A stretch of DNA of 64,000 bases. Origin: Jidongwangia harbinensis. Lineage in GTDB: Bacteria; Actinomycetota; Actinomycetes; Mycobacteriales; Micromonosporaceae. The notes under the pieces were generated by a model. That model made no database searches. It was not told the origin of the DNA and was given only the letters and a program-made list of their open reading frames with translations. Of the stretch, positions 34,789 to 43,531 are shown piece by piece. The stretch is from positions 1 to 64,000 of the forward strand of contig NZ_JAIWNC010000014.1 of the NCBI RefSeq assembly GCF_020216025.1, read 5' to 3'. A program made the translations under genes and the position numbers. Every line of letters starts with the position of its first letter. Within the stretch, counting starts at the first letter, position 1.

Positions 34789-35808
34789 GTGAGCAGCCTG
34801 GTCCAGTTCGGTCGACGTCAGGCGGTTCGGCTGCACAGCCTCACGTCGCGGCAGGCGATCGGCCTGGGCGTGATGGCGGTGCTCTGCCTCGGGGTCACCG
34901 TCGCGTCCGCCACCGGGCACGCCGCGGTGGCCACGTCCGCCCTCGCGTTACTCCTGGCCGCGACGCTGGCCGGCGTCGTGCACCTGTCCCGGCGGGTGCG
35001 GGCGTTGCACCGTGCCGATCAGGCCGCGGTGCGGGATCTGCGGATCGTGGTGGAGCAGTTGCAGCGCCGGCTGGTCGCGGCCGTGGAGAAGGAACGGCTG
35101 GCGGCCGGCGACCGGCACCAGGAGGTGCTCGATGCGGTCGCGCGGGCCGAGCGGCTCACCCCGCCCGGTGCCGAGCTGCTGCTGGGTGAGCAGAACCGGG
35201 AGATCGAGGCGCTGGTCCAGCTGTTCCAGACGGTCTCGCCGCGTGCGCCGATGCCGGCCGCGGAGTCCGGCCCGCGCCCGTCCGACCTGCTCGGCCTGCT
35301 GCACATCGTGCGCGGCCGGAAGCCGAAGCTGGTGGTCGCGCTGGGCGCCGGCCCGGCGACGATCTGGCTGGGGTACGCGCTGGAGTCGGCCGGCCGGCTG
35401 GTGGTGGTGGAGCACGACGCGGAGCAGGCCGAGCGGAGCCGGGCATTGCTGCGGTCGCACGGACTCGGCGCGGTGCAGGTCCTCCACGCGCCGCTGACCG
35501 AGCTGTCGCTGGACGGCCGCACGGTGGACTGGTACGACGTGGACGCGCTGGACGGCCTGCACGACATCGATCTGCTCGTGGTGGACGGCCCGTCCGCGAC
35601 TCCGGCGGACGCCCTGCCGCCCGCGCTGCACGTGCTGGGCCGGCGGCTGGCGTCCGGTGCGGCGGTGGTGATCGAGGAGGCGGCACGTCCGGAGGGGCGG
35701 GTGGCGCCGCGGCAGTGGGGCTTCGACGGGCTCAGCCCGGAGCGCCGGCTGGCCGGCCGGTACACGGCGCTGTCGTTCGCGCCGACGCTGGCGCCGTTGC
35801 CCTCCTGA
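34789..35808 (+). CDS. Membrane-anchored class I SAM methyltransferase-like protein
   Basis: A 339-residue protein. Two adjacent hydrophobic helices (about residues 22-65), a coiled coil (about 70-140, LRIVVEQLQRRLVAAVEKERL), then a Rossmann domain beginning KLVVALGAGPATIWLGYALE with acidic VVVEHDAEQAER, the layout of SAM-dependent methyltransferases. Codon 54 (34948-34950) is TTA, rare in such GC-rich genomes and potentially dependent on a bldA-type tRNA. The GTG at 34789 follows GGGAGG. It probably methylates a membrane-proximal glycan intermediate; this is inferred from context. Confidence 0.7.
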   Translation: MSSLVQFGRRQAVRLHSLTSRQAIGLGVMAVLCLGVTVASATGHAAVATSALALLLAATLAGVVHLSRRVRALHRADQAAVRDLRIVVEQLQRRLVAAVEKERLAAGDRHQEVLDAVARAERLTPPGAELLLGEQNREIEALVQLFQTVSPRAPMPAAESGPRPSDLLGLLHIVRGRKPKLVVALGAGPATIWLGYALESAGRLVVVEHDAEQAERSRALLRSHGLGAVQVLHAPLTELSLDGRTVDWYDVDALDGLHDIDLLVVDGPSATPADALPPALHVLGRRLASGAAVVIEEAARPEGRVAPRQWGFDGLSPERRLAGRYTALSFAPTLAPLPS

Positions 35809-35822
35809 GCCGGTACGACAAC

Positions 35823-35855
35823 GCGCCCCCCGCCTCGGGGGAAGGCGGAGGGCGC
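35823..35855. terminator. Bidirectional hairpin between convergent genes
   Basis: A 13-bp stem (35823-35835 with 35843-35855, one mismatch) closes a 7-base loop, between the methyltransferase-like gene and the convergent CAP gene. There is no T-run; position and stability make a terminator likely. Confidence 0.6.
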
Positions 35856-35915
35856 GGTCGCGGGCGGCGCGGGGAACGCGCCCACGTCGGACCGGCGGGG
35901 GCCGGCCCGGGACAA

Positions 35916-36407
35916 TCAGCGGCTGCCGAACTCCTGGGTGAAGTACGTGGTGCCGTTGGCGGCGTACACGGCGCCGACGCCGACCGCCTTGGCGCGGCAG
36001 TTCAGGAGGTTGGCGCGGTGGCCGGGGCTCTTCATCCACGCGGTGACCACCTGGCGGCCGTCGCGGTAGCCCCAGGCGATGTTCTCGCTCAGCGGCGCGA
36101 CGTAGCCGGCGCGCTTGACCCGGACGACGAACGTGGAGCCGCCGCTGCCGGTGTGGCTGAACTTGCCGTAGCGGGCCATCCAGGCGCTGTGGCTGCGGGC
36201 CGCGAGCGCCAGCTTGGCGTCCAGCCGGACCGGCGCGCAGCCGGCGCTCTTCCGTACCGCGTTGGTCCACGCCACGATGTCGGACTGCAGGCGCACCGTC
36301 GTCGGCGCGGCTGCCTGGGCCGGCGCCGCCACCACGAGGACGCCGAGCAGAGCGGCGGGAACGAGGGCGAGCTGGACCAGGCGGCGAGCGATCGACGTAC
36401 GCATCAT
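35916..36407 (-). CDS. Secreted small CAP-domain protein
   Basis: A 163-residue protein with a Sec signal peptide (basic RRLVQLALVPAALLGVLVV, cleavage after AQA near 32) and a single CAP domain: NAVRKSAGCAPVRLDAKL, FSHTGSGG, SENIAWGYRDG and WMKSPGHRANLLNCRAK. Two Cys may form the usual disulphide. Unlike the CAP protein at 15364 it lacks a Pro/Thr spacer and should be released. ATG-ATG start at 36407 follows AAGGG. Function is unknown. Confidence 0.92.
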   Translation of the reverse strand: MMRTSIARRLVQLALVPAALLGVLVVAAPAQAAAPTTVRLQSDIVAWTNAVRKSAGCAPVRLDAKLALAARSHSAWMARYGKFSHTGSGGSTFVVRVKRAGYVAPLSENIAWGYRDGRQVVTAWMKSPGHRANLLNCRAKAVGVGAVYAANGTTYFTQEFGSR

Positions 36408-36616
36408 CAGTGCCCTTCTCGTTGACGGCCCCGGCTCGTTTCCGCCGGGCTCACCGTCTCCGTTCGGCCCTGTGGTGATGCCATGAAGGCCTACTCAGGT
36501 GCCTGCCCGTGGCCCTTGAGTTGCCGGACGGGTAGGTAGGAGAGGCCGGTTGCGGACATGCGAATGCGACGGGTGCGAGCCGGTTGTGGGTCGCCTCCGT
36601 CGGTTGCGGTACGGGT

Positions 36617-38896
36617 TCAGCCGGTCAGTGATTCGACGCGCTCGGCGTACCGGTCGTGGTGGTGCAGGGACTGCACGAAGGCCCGGCTGCGCTCGCTGAG
36701 CCGGTGCAGTTCGGTGCGGCGGCCGTGCAGCGTGCGGATGGTGTCGGCGACCTCCGGCGGTGCGCTGTAGAGGGCGGCGTCGCCGAAGGTGCCGGAGAAG
36801 CGGTACGGCAGCACGGGTACGCAGCCGGCGGCCATCGCGGCCAGCACGCCGGGTTCGGGGTCGGTGAGCGCGTCCTCGGCCGGCAGGTGCAGATAGAAGT
36901 CCACCTGGTACAGGAAGCTGCGCAGGGTCACCTCGCCGGCGCCGTAGACCAGCCAGTCGCGCGGTGCACCGTGCGCCCCGAACGCGCGGCGGGACGCGCC
37001 GGTGCCGTCCAGCAGCCGTACGTCGATCCGGGTCGGGTCCGGCAGCTCGTCGCGGAGCCGGCGCCACTCCGCCCGGTCGCCGACACAGTGCCGGCCGGCG
37101 ACCGGCCGGTCGGCGCGCGGGCCGCGGCGGTCCAGTCGCCAGCGGTCGGCGTCCACGGTGCCGGGCAGGTCCACCGCGGTCAGCGGGAGTCCGCCGGGTG
37201 CCGCGACGAGCCGTCGCCGGCCGGCCGGTCCGGTCGGCGCCCACAGCGGGTCGACCCCGAACAGCCGGCGGGACGACGTCACGCAGCGCCGGGACCAGGT
37301 GCCGGCGCCGGTCTCCACGACCACCCGCCCGGCCCGGACCGCGCTGGGGCCGGTGGGCGGGAACCGCAGCACGGCGGGGGACCGCACCACCACCAGCCGG
37401 GCGCGGACGTCGTCGCAGAGCTCGATCTGGTCCACCTCGCCGGCGTTGACCGCGTCCTGCATCTCCGGGTCGAAGTTCGCCAGCCGGTGGCGCAGGTTCG
37501 CGAAGTCGTCCAGGTGCAGCACGGCGGCGCGCAGGCCGCGGGCGCGCAGCGCGCGCAGTTGGCCGAGACCGGCGTCCGGCAGGGTCCAGTCCGCGGCGAG
37601 CACCACGTCGTAGGTGCGGCGCCCGGTGCGGCCGAGCAGCCGGCGCGGTGCGGCACAGCGGCGCGGATCGGAGACCGCCGCGGCGCCGGTGGCGAGGTGC
37701 CGGTGCCAGGCCTGGAACGCGGACAGGTACGAGCGCCGGGCCGGGTGCATCCAGCCCGGCCGGTAGTCCGAACTGGACAGTGAGGCCGGCGAGAGTCGGA
37801 TCAGCGCCAGCGGCGGCCCGTCCAGGTGCCGGGTGGCCGGGCGGCCGAACACGGCCCGGGCGCGTTCCACGTACTCGGCGTCGGCGCCCTTGCGGACCGC
37901 GGCGAAGTGACCGACCCGGCGGAGCGCGTCGGCCCGCCGGAACATCAGCGAGGACAGGTTGTACGAGCGGGTGTCCGCGAAGCCCAGCCGGGTCACCAGG
38001 AGTTCCGGGGTGACCCGCAGGCCGGTGGACGTGGTGGAGAAGACCGCGGGGTCGTCCCGCAGCGGCGCCGCCTGGGTCTCCAGGCGCAGCGGATGCGACC
38101 AGTCGTCGGAGTCCTGGAACGTCACGTAGTCGCCGGTGGCGGCGTCCAGGCCGGCGTTGCGGGCGGCGTACGTGCCGGCGTTGACGTCCAGCCGGATCAC
38201 CCGGATCCGGGGGTCCAGGGCGGCGGCCCGGCGCAGCACCTCGTCGTGGCCGTACGGCGAGCCGTCGTCCACCACCAGGATCTCGTGGTTGGTCCAGGTC
38301 TGCGCGGCCAGCGACCGCACCGCGGTGAGCAGTTCCGGGCCGGGCCGGTAGGTGGTGACGATCGTGGTGATCCGCTCGGCGTGGCCGGCGCGCTGGGCGT
38401 ACCCGGTGGTGAGCCGGTCGAACGGCGCGCCGGGCCCGTCCGCCACCTGGACCGCCGGGTCGGGCAGCAGCGCCGCGAAGTCCCAGGCGCCGGTGCCGCC
38501 GGCGTGCGGGTTGGCCAGATCCACGGTCAGCGCGGTGCGCACCGGCCCGGCCAGATCCGGGTACGCGCGGAGCAGTTCCACGGTCCGGTCCCGGTCGCCG
38601 GCCGCGAACGTCAGCTGGACGTGCAGGATCTGATGCTCCGGTGCCACCGGACCGCTGTCGTGCAGCAGTTCGCACAGCGCCAGCGCGTCGGCGCGGTCGC
38701 TCGGGCGCAGATTCTGCAGCGCCATCACCCGGGCCAGTTCGCCCGCCGGCCACGGGTCCGGGTCGGGGACGGCGCCGGACAGCAGGTCCCGTACCGTCGT
38801 CGCGCCGGCCGCGCGGGCCAGCAGCTCGCGCGACTCGACCGAGCCGGCGCGCAGCGCGGCCACGGCGAGCGGGTCCTGTCCAGTCTGGTTGCGCAT
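36617..38896 (-). CDS. Large glycosyltransferase, paralog of the 32208 protein
   Basis: A 759-residue protein built like its neighbour: helical N-terminus to about 170, GT2 domain with TTIVTTYRPGPELLTAV, VVDDGSP near 209 and FQDSDDWSHP near 264, then a second module with VVLAADWTLPDAGLGQL and the terminal FLYQVDFYLHLP and GVLAAMAAGCVPVLPYRF. It is on the opposite strand to the 32208 paralog, so the pair arose by an old inverted duplication. ATG at 38896. A divergent promoter region of 139 bp separates it from the next transferase. Confidence 0.8.
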   Translation of the reverse strand: MRNQTGQDPLAVAALRAGSVESRELLARAAGATTVRDLLSGAVPDPDPWPAGELARVMALQNLRPSDRADALALCELLHDSGPVAPEHQILHVQLTFAAGDRDRTVELLRAYPDLAGPVRTALTVDLANPHAGGTGAWDFAALLPDPAVQVADGPGAPFDRLTTGYAQRAGHAERITTIVTTYRPGPELLTAVRSLAAQTWTNHEILVVDDGSPYGHDEVLRRAAALDPRIRVIRLDVNAGTYAARNAGLDAATGDYVTFQDSDDWSHPLRLETQAAPLRDDPAVFSTTSTGLRVTPELLVTRLGFADTRSYNLSSLMFRRADALRRVGHFAAVRKGADAEYVERARAVFGRPATRHLDGPPLALIRLSPASLSSSDYRPGWMHPARRSYLSAFQAWHRHLATGAAAVSDPRRCAAPRRLLGRTGRRTYDVVLAADWTLPDAGLGQLRALRARGLRAAVLHLDDFANLRHRLANFDPEMQDAVNAGEVDQIELCDDVRARLVVVRSPAVLRFPPTGPSAVRAGRVVVETGAGTWSRRCVTSSRRLFGVDPLWAPTGPAGRRRLVAAPGGLPLTAVDLPGTVDADRWRLDRRGPRADRPVAGRHCVGDRAEWRRLRDELPDPTRIDVRLLDGTGASRRAFGAHGAPRDWLVYGAGEVTLRSFLYQVDFYLHLPAEDALTDPEPGVLAAMAAGCVPVLPYRFSGTFGDAALYSAPPEVADTIRTLHGRRTELHRLSERSRAFVQSLHHHDRYAERVESLTG

Positions 38897-39035
38897 CGCC
38901 GGTGTTCCCCCTCGTGAAGCGTCTCCCCCGCAGGGACAACGAGGCAGTGGCCGGGAGGGGGCGATTTGTCCGTGTCGTCCGGTCCATCCCTTCGTTGAGC
39001 CGGGGAAGGCGGGATCGGTGGGACGGGGGTGTTCG

Positions 39036-41072
39036 ATGTCCGCGACCGTGTACGACGTGGCGATCCTCTCCGACCTGCGGTACCCCGGCGGCAACTCGGC
39101 GAGCATCGTGGCCGAGGTGCAGGCCCAGGCCGCCGCCGGAGTGTCCACCGTGCTCATCCACGTCCCGTCGCCGCATCTACGGCACGCCCGGCCGTTCCAT
39201 CCGCGGATCGTGGCGTGCCTGCGCGACGGCCTCGCCGACCTGGCACACGACGGCGACCCGGTGGACGCCCGGCTGCTGGTCATCCGGCAACCGCGGATCT
39301 TCACCCACGATCTCGCGGTGCCGCCGGTGGTCCGGGCCGACCGCACCGTGCTGGTGGTCAACCAGCCGCCCGGCGACGCCGCCGACGACCAGTGCTACTA
39401 CGCGGTCGCCGAGGTACGGGAACGGATCACCCGGTACTTCGGTCCGGATGTGGCCTGGGCGCCGATCAGTCCCCCGGTCCGCGAACACCTGCAGCGGGTG
39501 GCGCCGGACCTGCCGCTGCCGCGTACCGACTGGCACGAGATCATCGACGTGCGTGAGTGGTGGGCGGACCGCGACGGCCCGGTCGGCGCGGTGCCGGTGA
39601 TCGGCCGGCACGGGCGCCCGGATCCGGTGAAGTGGCCCCGCGACCCCGAGCAGATCCGCCAGGCGTACCCGGACTCCGGCGACGTGCGGGTGCGGATCCT
39701 CGGCGGTGCCGAGATCGCCGCCGCCCGGATCGGTGGGCTGCCGTCGAACTGGGAGGCGGTCGAGTTCGGCGCGGAACAGCCGCGGGACTTCCTGCGTACC
39801 ATCGATGTCTTCGTCTATTTCCACGACCCGCGGTGGGTCGAGGCGCTGGGCCGCACCATCCTCGAGGCGATGGCCACCGGCGTGCCGGTGATCGTCGGCG
39901 AGCACTTCCGCGGCACCTTCGGCGACGCGGCGCTCTACGCCGAACCGGCCGGGGTCCGCGACCTGGCCCGGGCGCTGCACGCCGACCGGGCGCGGTACCA
40001 GCTGGTGGTGAAGCGGGCGCGGGAGTTCGTGGAGCGGCGGTACGGCAGCGACGCGCACCTGTCCCGGCTCGGCCTGCGCCCGTCCCGCCGGTCCCACCCG
40101 GTCCCCGCGCCCCGCCCGGCGCCCGCACCGGCCCGCCCGGCCACCCGGGTGCTGCTGCTCGGCGACCAGCCCGACCGGCTCCTGGCGATCGCCCGGCGGC
40201 TGCCCGGCGACCTGGCCCCGGTGCTGGTCACCGGCTCACCCCGGCTGCCCCCGGACGGCCCGCTCACCGAGTACCTGCCGAGCCGGGCCGCGCTCGACGT
40301 GCGCCCGGCGCGCTGGTCCGGCTTCCTGCGCGACCGGCTGCGGCACCTGATCGCCCTGCACCACGCCCGCGCGGTGGTGCTGGACGGGCTGCCGCACGAC
40401 GGCGTGCTCGCCGCCACCGCGGACCATCCGGACGTGGCCTGGCTGTGGATCCGGCCGGCGATGTGGCGGCGCGGCACCGGGCTGGAATGGCAGGGCCGGG
40501 CCGCCGCGTTCGACGCGGTGCTGGCACCGGGCGAGTTCGCCGCAGCGGGCGACGAGGGCTGGACCGTGGCCGACCGTACGCCGGTGACCGAGGTCCCGCC
40601 GATCACCCGCCTGGACCGGGGCGACCTGCTGGACCGGGACGCGGCCCGGGCCGCGGCCGGGGTGACCGGCGAACCCGCGCTGCTGCTGCGCGGAGTGTCC
40701 GCGGCGGTCCCCGAATTCCGGGTGATCGAGGCGGACGCCGGCGCGCTCCGGGCCGCCGACCTGGCCGTGGCGGCGGCCGACTACACCACGTTCCACGAAC
40801 TGCTGGCCGCGACGGTGCCGACGGTGTTCGTACCCGACCCGGCGGCCACCGACGACCAGCTGGCCCGCGCCCGGTTCGCCGCCGCCGCGGGCGCCGCGCT
40901 CTGCGCCGAGCCCGGCGCGGACCTGGCCGACGTGCTCACCGTCGCGGCCCGGTCCGACGTCCGTGCCGCCCTCGCCCGGCGCTGCGCGGACCTCGCGTTC
41001 GACAACGGTGCCGCGGCGGCCGCGGCGTGGATCGGCGCGCACTGTGGCGCGCCCGCCCGGATCGGAGCCTGA
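39036..41072 (+). CDS. GT-B-type glycosyltransferase, possibly double-domain
   Basis: A 678-residue protein. The first half ends with FLRTIDVFVYFHDPRW, RTILEAMATGVPVIVGEHFRGTF, a GT4-like donor site that closely matches the terminal module of the 32208 and 36617 proteins. The second half (ATRVLLLGDQPDRLLAIARR from about residue 368) is another Rossmann-type module with a degenerate C-terminus (YTTFHELLAATVPTVFVPDP). The ATG at 39036 begins MSATVYDVAILSDL; the frame upstream is non-coding filler. The next gene begins 1 bp after its stop. Confidence 0.75.
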   Translation: MSATVYDVAILSDLRYPGGNSASIVAEVQAQAAAGVSTVLIHVPSPHLRHARPFHPRIVACLRDGLADLAHDGDPVDARLLVIRQPRIFTHDLAVPPVVRADRTVLVVNQPPGDAADDQCYYAVAEVRERITRYFGPDVAWAPISPPVREHLQRVAPDLPLPRTDWHEIIDVREWWADRDGPVGAVPVIGRHGRPDPVKWPRDPEQIRQAYPDSGDVRVRILGGAEIAAARIGGLPSNWEAVEFGAEQPRDFLRTIDVFVYFHDPRWVEALGRTILEAMATGVPVIVGEHFRGTFGDAALYAEPAGVRDLARALHADRARYQLVVKRAREFVERRYGSDAHLSRLGLRPSRRSHPVPAPRPAPAPARPATRVLLLGDQPDRLLAIARRLPGDLAPVLVTGSPRLPPDGPLTEYLPSRAALDVRPARWSGFLRDRLRHLIALHHARAVVLDGLPHDGVLAATADHPDVAWLWIRPAMWRRGTGLEWQGRAAAFDAVLAPGEFAAAGDEGWTVADRTPVTEVPPITRLDRGDLLDRDAARAAAGVTGEPALLLRGVSAAVPEFRVIEADAGALRAADLAVAAADYTTFHELLAATVPTVFVPDPAATDDQLARARFAAAAGAALCAEPGADLADVLTVAARSDVRAALARRCADLAFDNGAAAAAAWIGAHCGAPARIGA

Positions 41073-41073
41073 C

Positions 41074-41799
41074 GTGCAGACCGGTGGATGGACCGGCGAC
41101 CTGACCGGGCCGTCTCGTCCACGGCCTGTCGGGGCGGCAACGGATACGTCGCACCGGCCGGCGCCGCCGGCGGACCCGGTCCGGACGCCGGACCGCACCC
41201 TGGAACGCGCGCGCTGGGAACTGGCCGCGCTGGCCGGGCGGTTGCGCACGCTGGAGGCGGAACGCGACGACTGGCGGGCCCGGCACGACGAGGTGGTCCG
41301 CGAGCGGGACCAGCACCACGACGCGGTACGCGCGCTGCGCCGCAGCCGCGCCTACCGGCTGGGCCGCACGCTGGTCGACCTGGCCGGCCCGGCCGTGCGG
41401 ACGGTACGCCGGTTCCGCCCCCGCCCGCCGGCGACGCGCACCGCCCGCCCGGACCGGTCGCTGGCCACCGCCCCGCCCACCCACGTCTACGTCGCGATCG
41501 GCCTGACGCCGGAGACGTTGCGCGCCTTCACCCGGGCCCTGGCGCAGCGGATCGTGGTGCAGCCGGACCACCGCCCGGTGGTGGTCACGGACAGCCCGGC
41601 GTTCCGGTCGGCGCGGGCGCCCGGGCTCGTGCTGGAGTACCTGCCGGACGCTTCGACCTGGCACCGGCACCGGCCCGACGTGCCCTGGGACGACCTGCTC
41701 ACCGAGCGCCTGACCCGGCTGTTCACCGACCATGGTTGCGTACGTACCGCGGTGATCGACCCGGACCGGCCGCCGTCCCTGGCCGACCTTCTGGCCTGA
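41074..41799 (+). CDS. Unrecognised coiled-coil protein of the glycan block
   Basis: A 241-residue protein with a disordered start, a coiled coil (about 44-85, RWELAALAGRLRTLEAERDDW), a RRSRAYRLGRTLVDL motif often seen next to glycosyltransferase domains, and a C-terminal alpha/beta region (THVYVAIGLTPETLRAFTRA to the end) resembling the first strand-helix units of a Rossmann fold. It may tether or assist the preceding transferase. GTG at 41074 follows GGAG. No known family assigned. Confidence 0.6.
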   Translation: MQTGGWTGDLTGPSRPRPVGAATDTSHRPAPPADPVRTPDRTLERARWELAALAGRLRTLEAERDDWRARHDEVVRERDQHHDAVRALRRSRAYRLGRTLVDLAGPAVRTVRRFRPRPPATRTARPDRSLATAPPTHVYVAIGLTPETLRAFTRALAQRIVVQPDHRPVVVTDSPAFRSARAPGLVLEYLPDASTWHRHRPDVPWDDLLTERLTRLFTDHGCVRTAVIDPDRPPSLADLLA

Positions 41800-41932
41800 A
41801 GCTGCGCACATAGCCCCGTGGGCCGGGAATGCACCTCCCGGGGGGCCCTCCTGCGAGGAGACCCCGGTCGGCTGACCGGCACCCGGGACCGCGCCCGCGT
41901 CACTCCGTGCTCGCGGGCCTCGTTGCAGGTAC

Positions 41933-43531
41933 GTGACCACCGAGACGATCGATGCGCCGCCGTCCGTTCGTGTTCCGGCGGCGCCCGTCCCGCCGGTTCC
42001 GCCCGCGCCCCGGTTCGGCATCCTGTGGCGGCGTACGCTGCGGCGGTCGGTCCTGGTGCCGCTCACCGTGCTGGCGCCGCTGGTCGCGCTGGCACCGACC
42101 GCCGACCACCGGTACAACCTCTACTGGCACGGTGGGATGTTCGCGGGCGATCCGGCGGGCATCGTCCGGCACACGCTCGGCACCGTCGACACGTACCTTC
42201 GGCTGGGTAATTTCCGGCCGCTCGGCCGGATGCTGGAGAAGTCGCTCGACCTGGCCGCGTACGCGCTGACCAGCCTGCTCGGACTGCCCGTCAACGTGTC
42301 GTTCCGGCTGGTCTCGTTCGTCAGCGCGGTGGTGCTCACGGTGGCGGCGGTGATGTTCGCGGAGTGCCTGGTCAACCGCGGCCGGCTGTTCCGGCAGGCG
42401 CCGTCGCGGCTGGCCGCCACCGTGCCGTTCGCAGCCGGCGCCGGGTTGGTCGCGGCCGGTTCGGCCAGTCCGGTGGTGTTGTTCGGCGGGACGTATCTGC
42501 TGTCCGGGGCGCTGGTGCTGGGCGTCGCCGCCGCGGTCTGCCGGGTGGACCGGGAGCGGCGGCGGATCGGCCGGTGGCGGGGCGGGCTGCTGCTGCTCGG
42601 CGGGGCGGCGCTGGCGTCGTTCAACGAGATCGCCTATCTGGCCCTGCCGTTCGCCACCGTCGCCGTGCTGGTGCGCGGCCTGATCGTGCTGCTGGGTCAT
42701 CCCCGGCAGGTGCTGACCGGTGCGCCGGCCCGGGTGATCGCGTTGCTGTGGCTGGGTTTCCTGCCGGTCTTCGGGGTGGTGCGCGCGGTCATCTACAGCC
42801 ATTGTGCGGACGGCGCCTGCTACCGGGGTTCGGATGTGGCGCTCGGTCCGGACGTGCTGGCCGCGGCGCCGGTCCGGATGGTGGCATGGCTGCCGCCGCT
42901 GATGTGGCGTACCGCGACCGAGGGCGGGCGGCCGTGGCTGGGCGGCCTGATGCCGGTGCTGGCGCTGGTGGTGCTGGCCGGGCTGGGGTGGCGGGCGATC
43001 CGGGACCTGCCCCGGCTGTCCGGAGTGGACCGGCGGCAGATCGCCGGGGTGATCGTGTCCGCGGTCGCGCTGATCGTGCTCGGTGGCACGCTGGGCGGGC
43101 TGAACGCGGACGTGCAGGCGCTGGTGGCGGACGGCCGGTGGGGCCAGGGGTGGCGGGACACCGCGGTGACCGCGGCCGCCGGGGCGCTGCTGCTCACCGC
43201 GCTGGGCCACGCGGTGCTGACCGGGCCGCGGTTCCGCCGCGCCGGGCCGGCCGTGCTGATCGTGGTGCTGGCCGCGTCCGGGGTGGTCACCGCGGCCGCC
43301 AACAAGCGGTACGCCGACCGGCTCGGGGCCGGCGCACCGGCGCAGCTGGCCAACCGGGTCGCCGGGGAGATGGCCCGGTTCGACCGGAGCGCCGCGGGCA
43401 ACGCCCGGCGGTGCGCGCTGCGGCAGGAGTTCCGGATCCGGTACGCCGACTCCGCGTTCAGCCTGCGGCGGTTCGACGAGTCCCTCGACGTCGCCGCGCA
43501 GCACCTGGCCGGGGTCCGGTTCTGTGCCTGA
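41933..43531 (+). CDS. Polytopic membrane protein of a Gtr-like glycosylation pair
   Basis: A 532-residue integral membrane protein with about 10-11 hydrophobic segments between residues 40 and 465 and a C-terminal outer tail (RYADSAFSLRRFDESLDVAA). The early loop TADHRYNLYWHGGM lies where GT-C enzymes have their catalytic acidic loop. The overlap of 8 bp with a polyprenyl-phosphate sugar synthase suggests it uses that lipid-linked sugar to decorate a surface polymer outside the cell, as in Gtr O-antigen systems. GTG at 41933. The 133-bp gap before it contains small hairpins only. Confidence 0.6.
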   Translation: MTTETIDAPPSVRVPAAPVPPVPPAPRFGILWRRTLRRSVLVPLTVLAPLVALAPTADHRYNLYWHGGMFAGDPAGIVRHTLGTVDTYLRLGNFRPLGRMLEKSLDLAAYALTSLLGLPVNVSFRLVSFVSAVVLTVAAVMFAECLVNRGRLFRQAPSRLAATVPFAAGAGLVAAGSASPVVLFGGTYLLSGALVLGVAAAVCRVDRERRRIGRWRGGLLLLGGAALASFNEIAYLALPFATVAVLVRGLIVLLGHPRQVLTGAPARVIALLWLGFLPVFGVVRAVIYSHCADGACYRGSDVALGPDVLAAAPVRMVAWLPPLMWRTATEGGRPWLGGLMPVLALVVLAGLGWRAIRDLPRLSGVDRRQIAGVIVSAVALIVLGGTLGGLNADVQALVADGRWGQGWRDTAVTAAAGALLLTALGHAVLTGPRFRRAGPAVLIVVLAASGVVTAAANKRYADRLGAGAPAQLANRVAGEMARFDRSAAGNARRCALRQEFRIRYADSAFSLRRFDESLDVAAQHLAGVRFCA

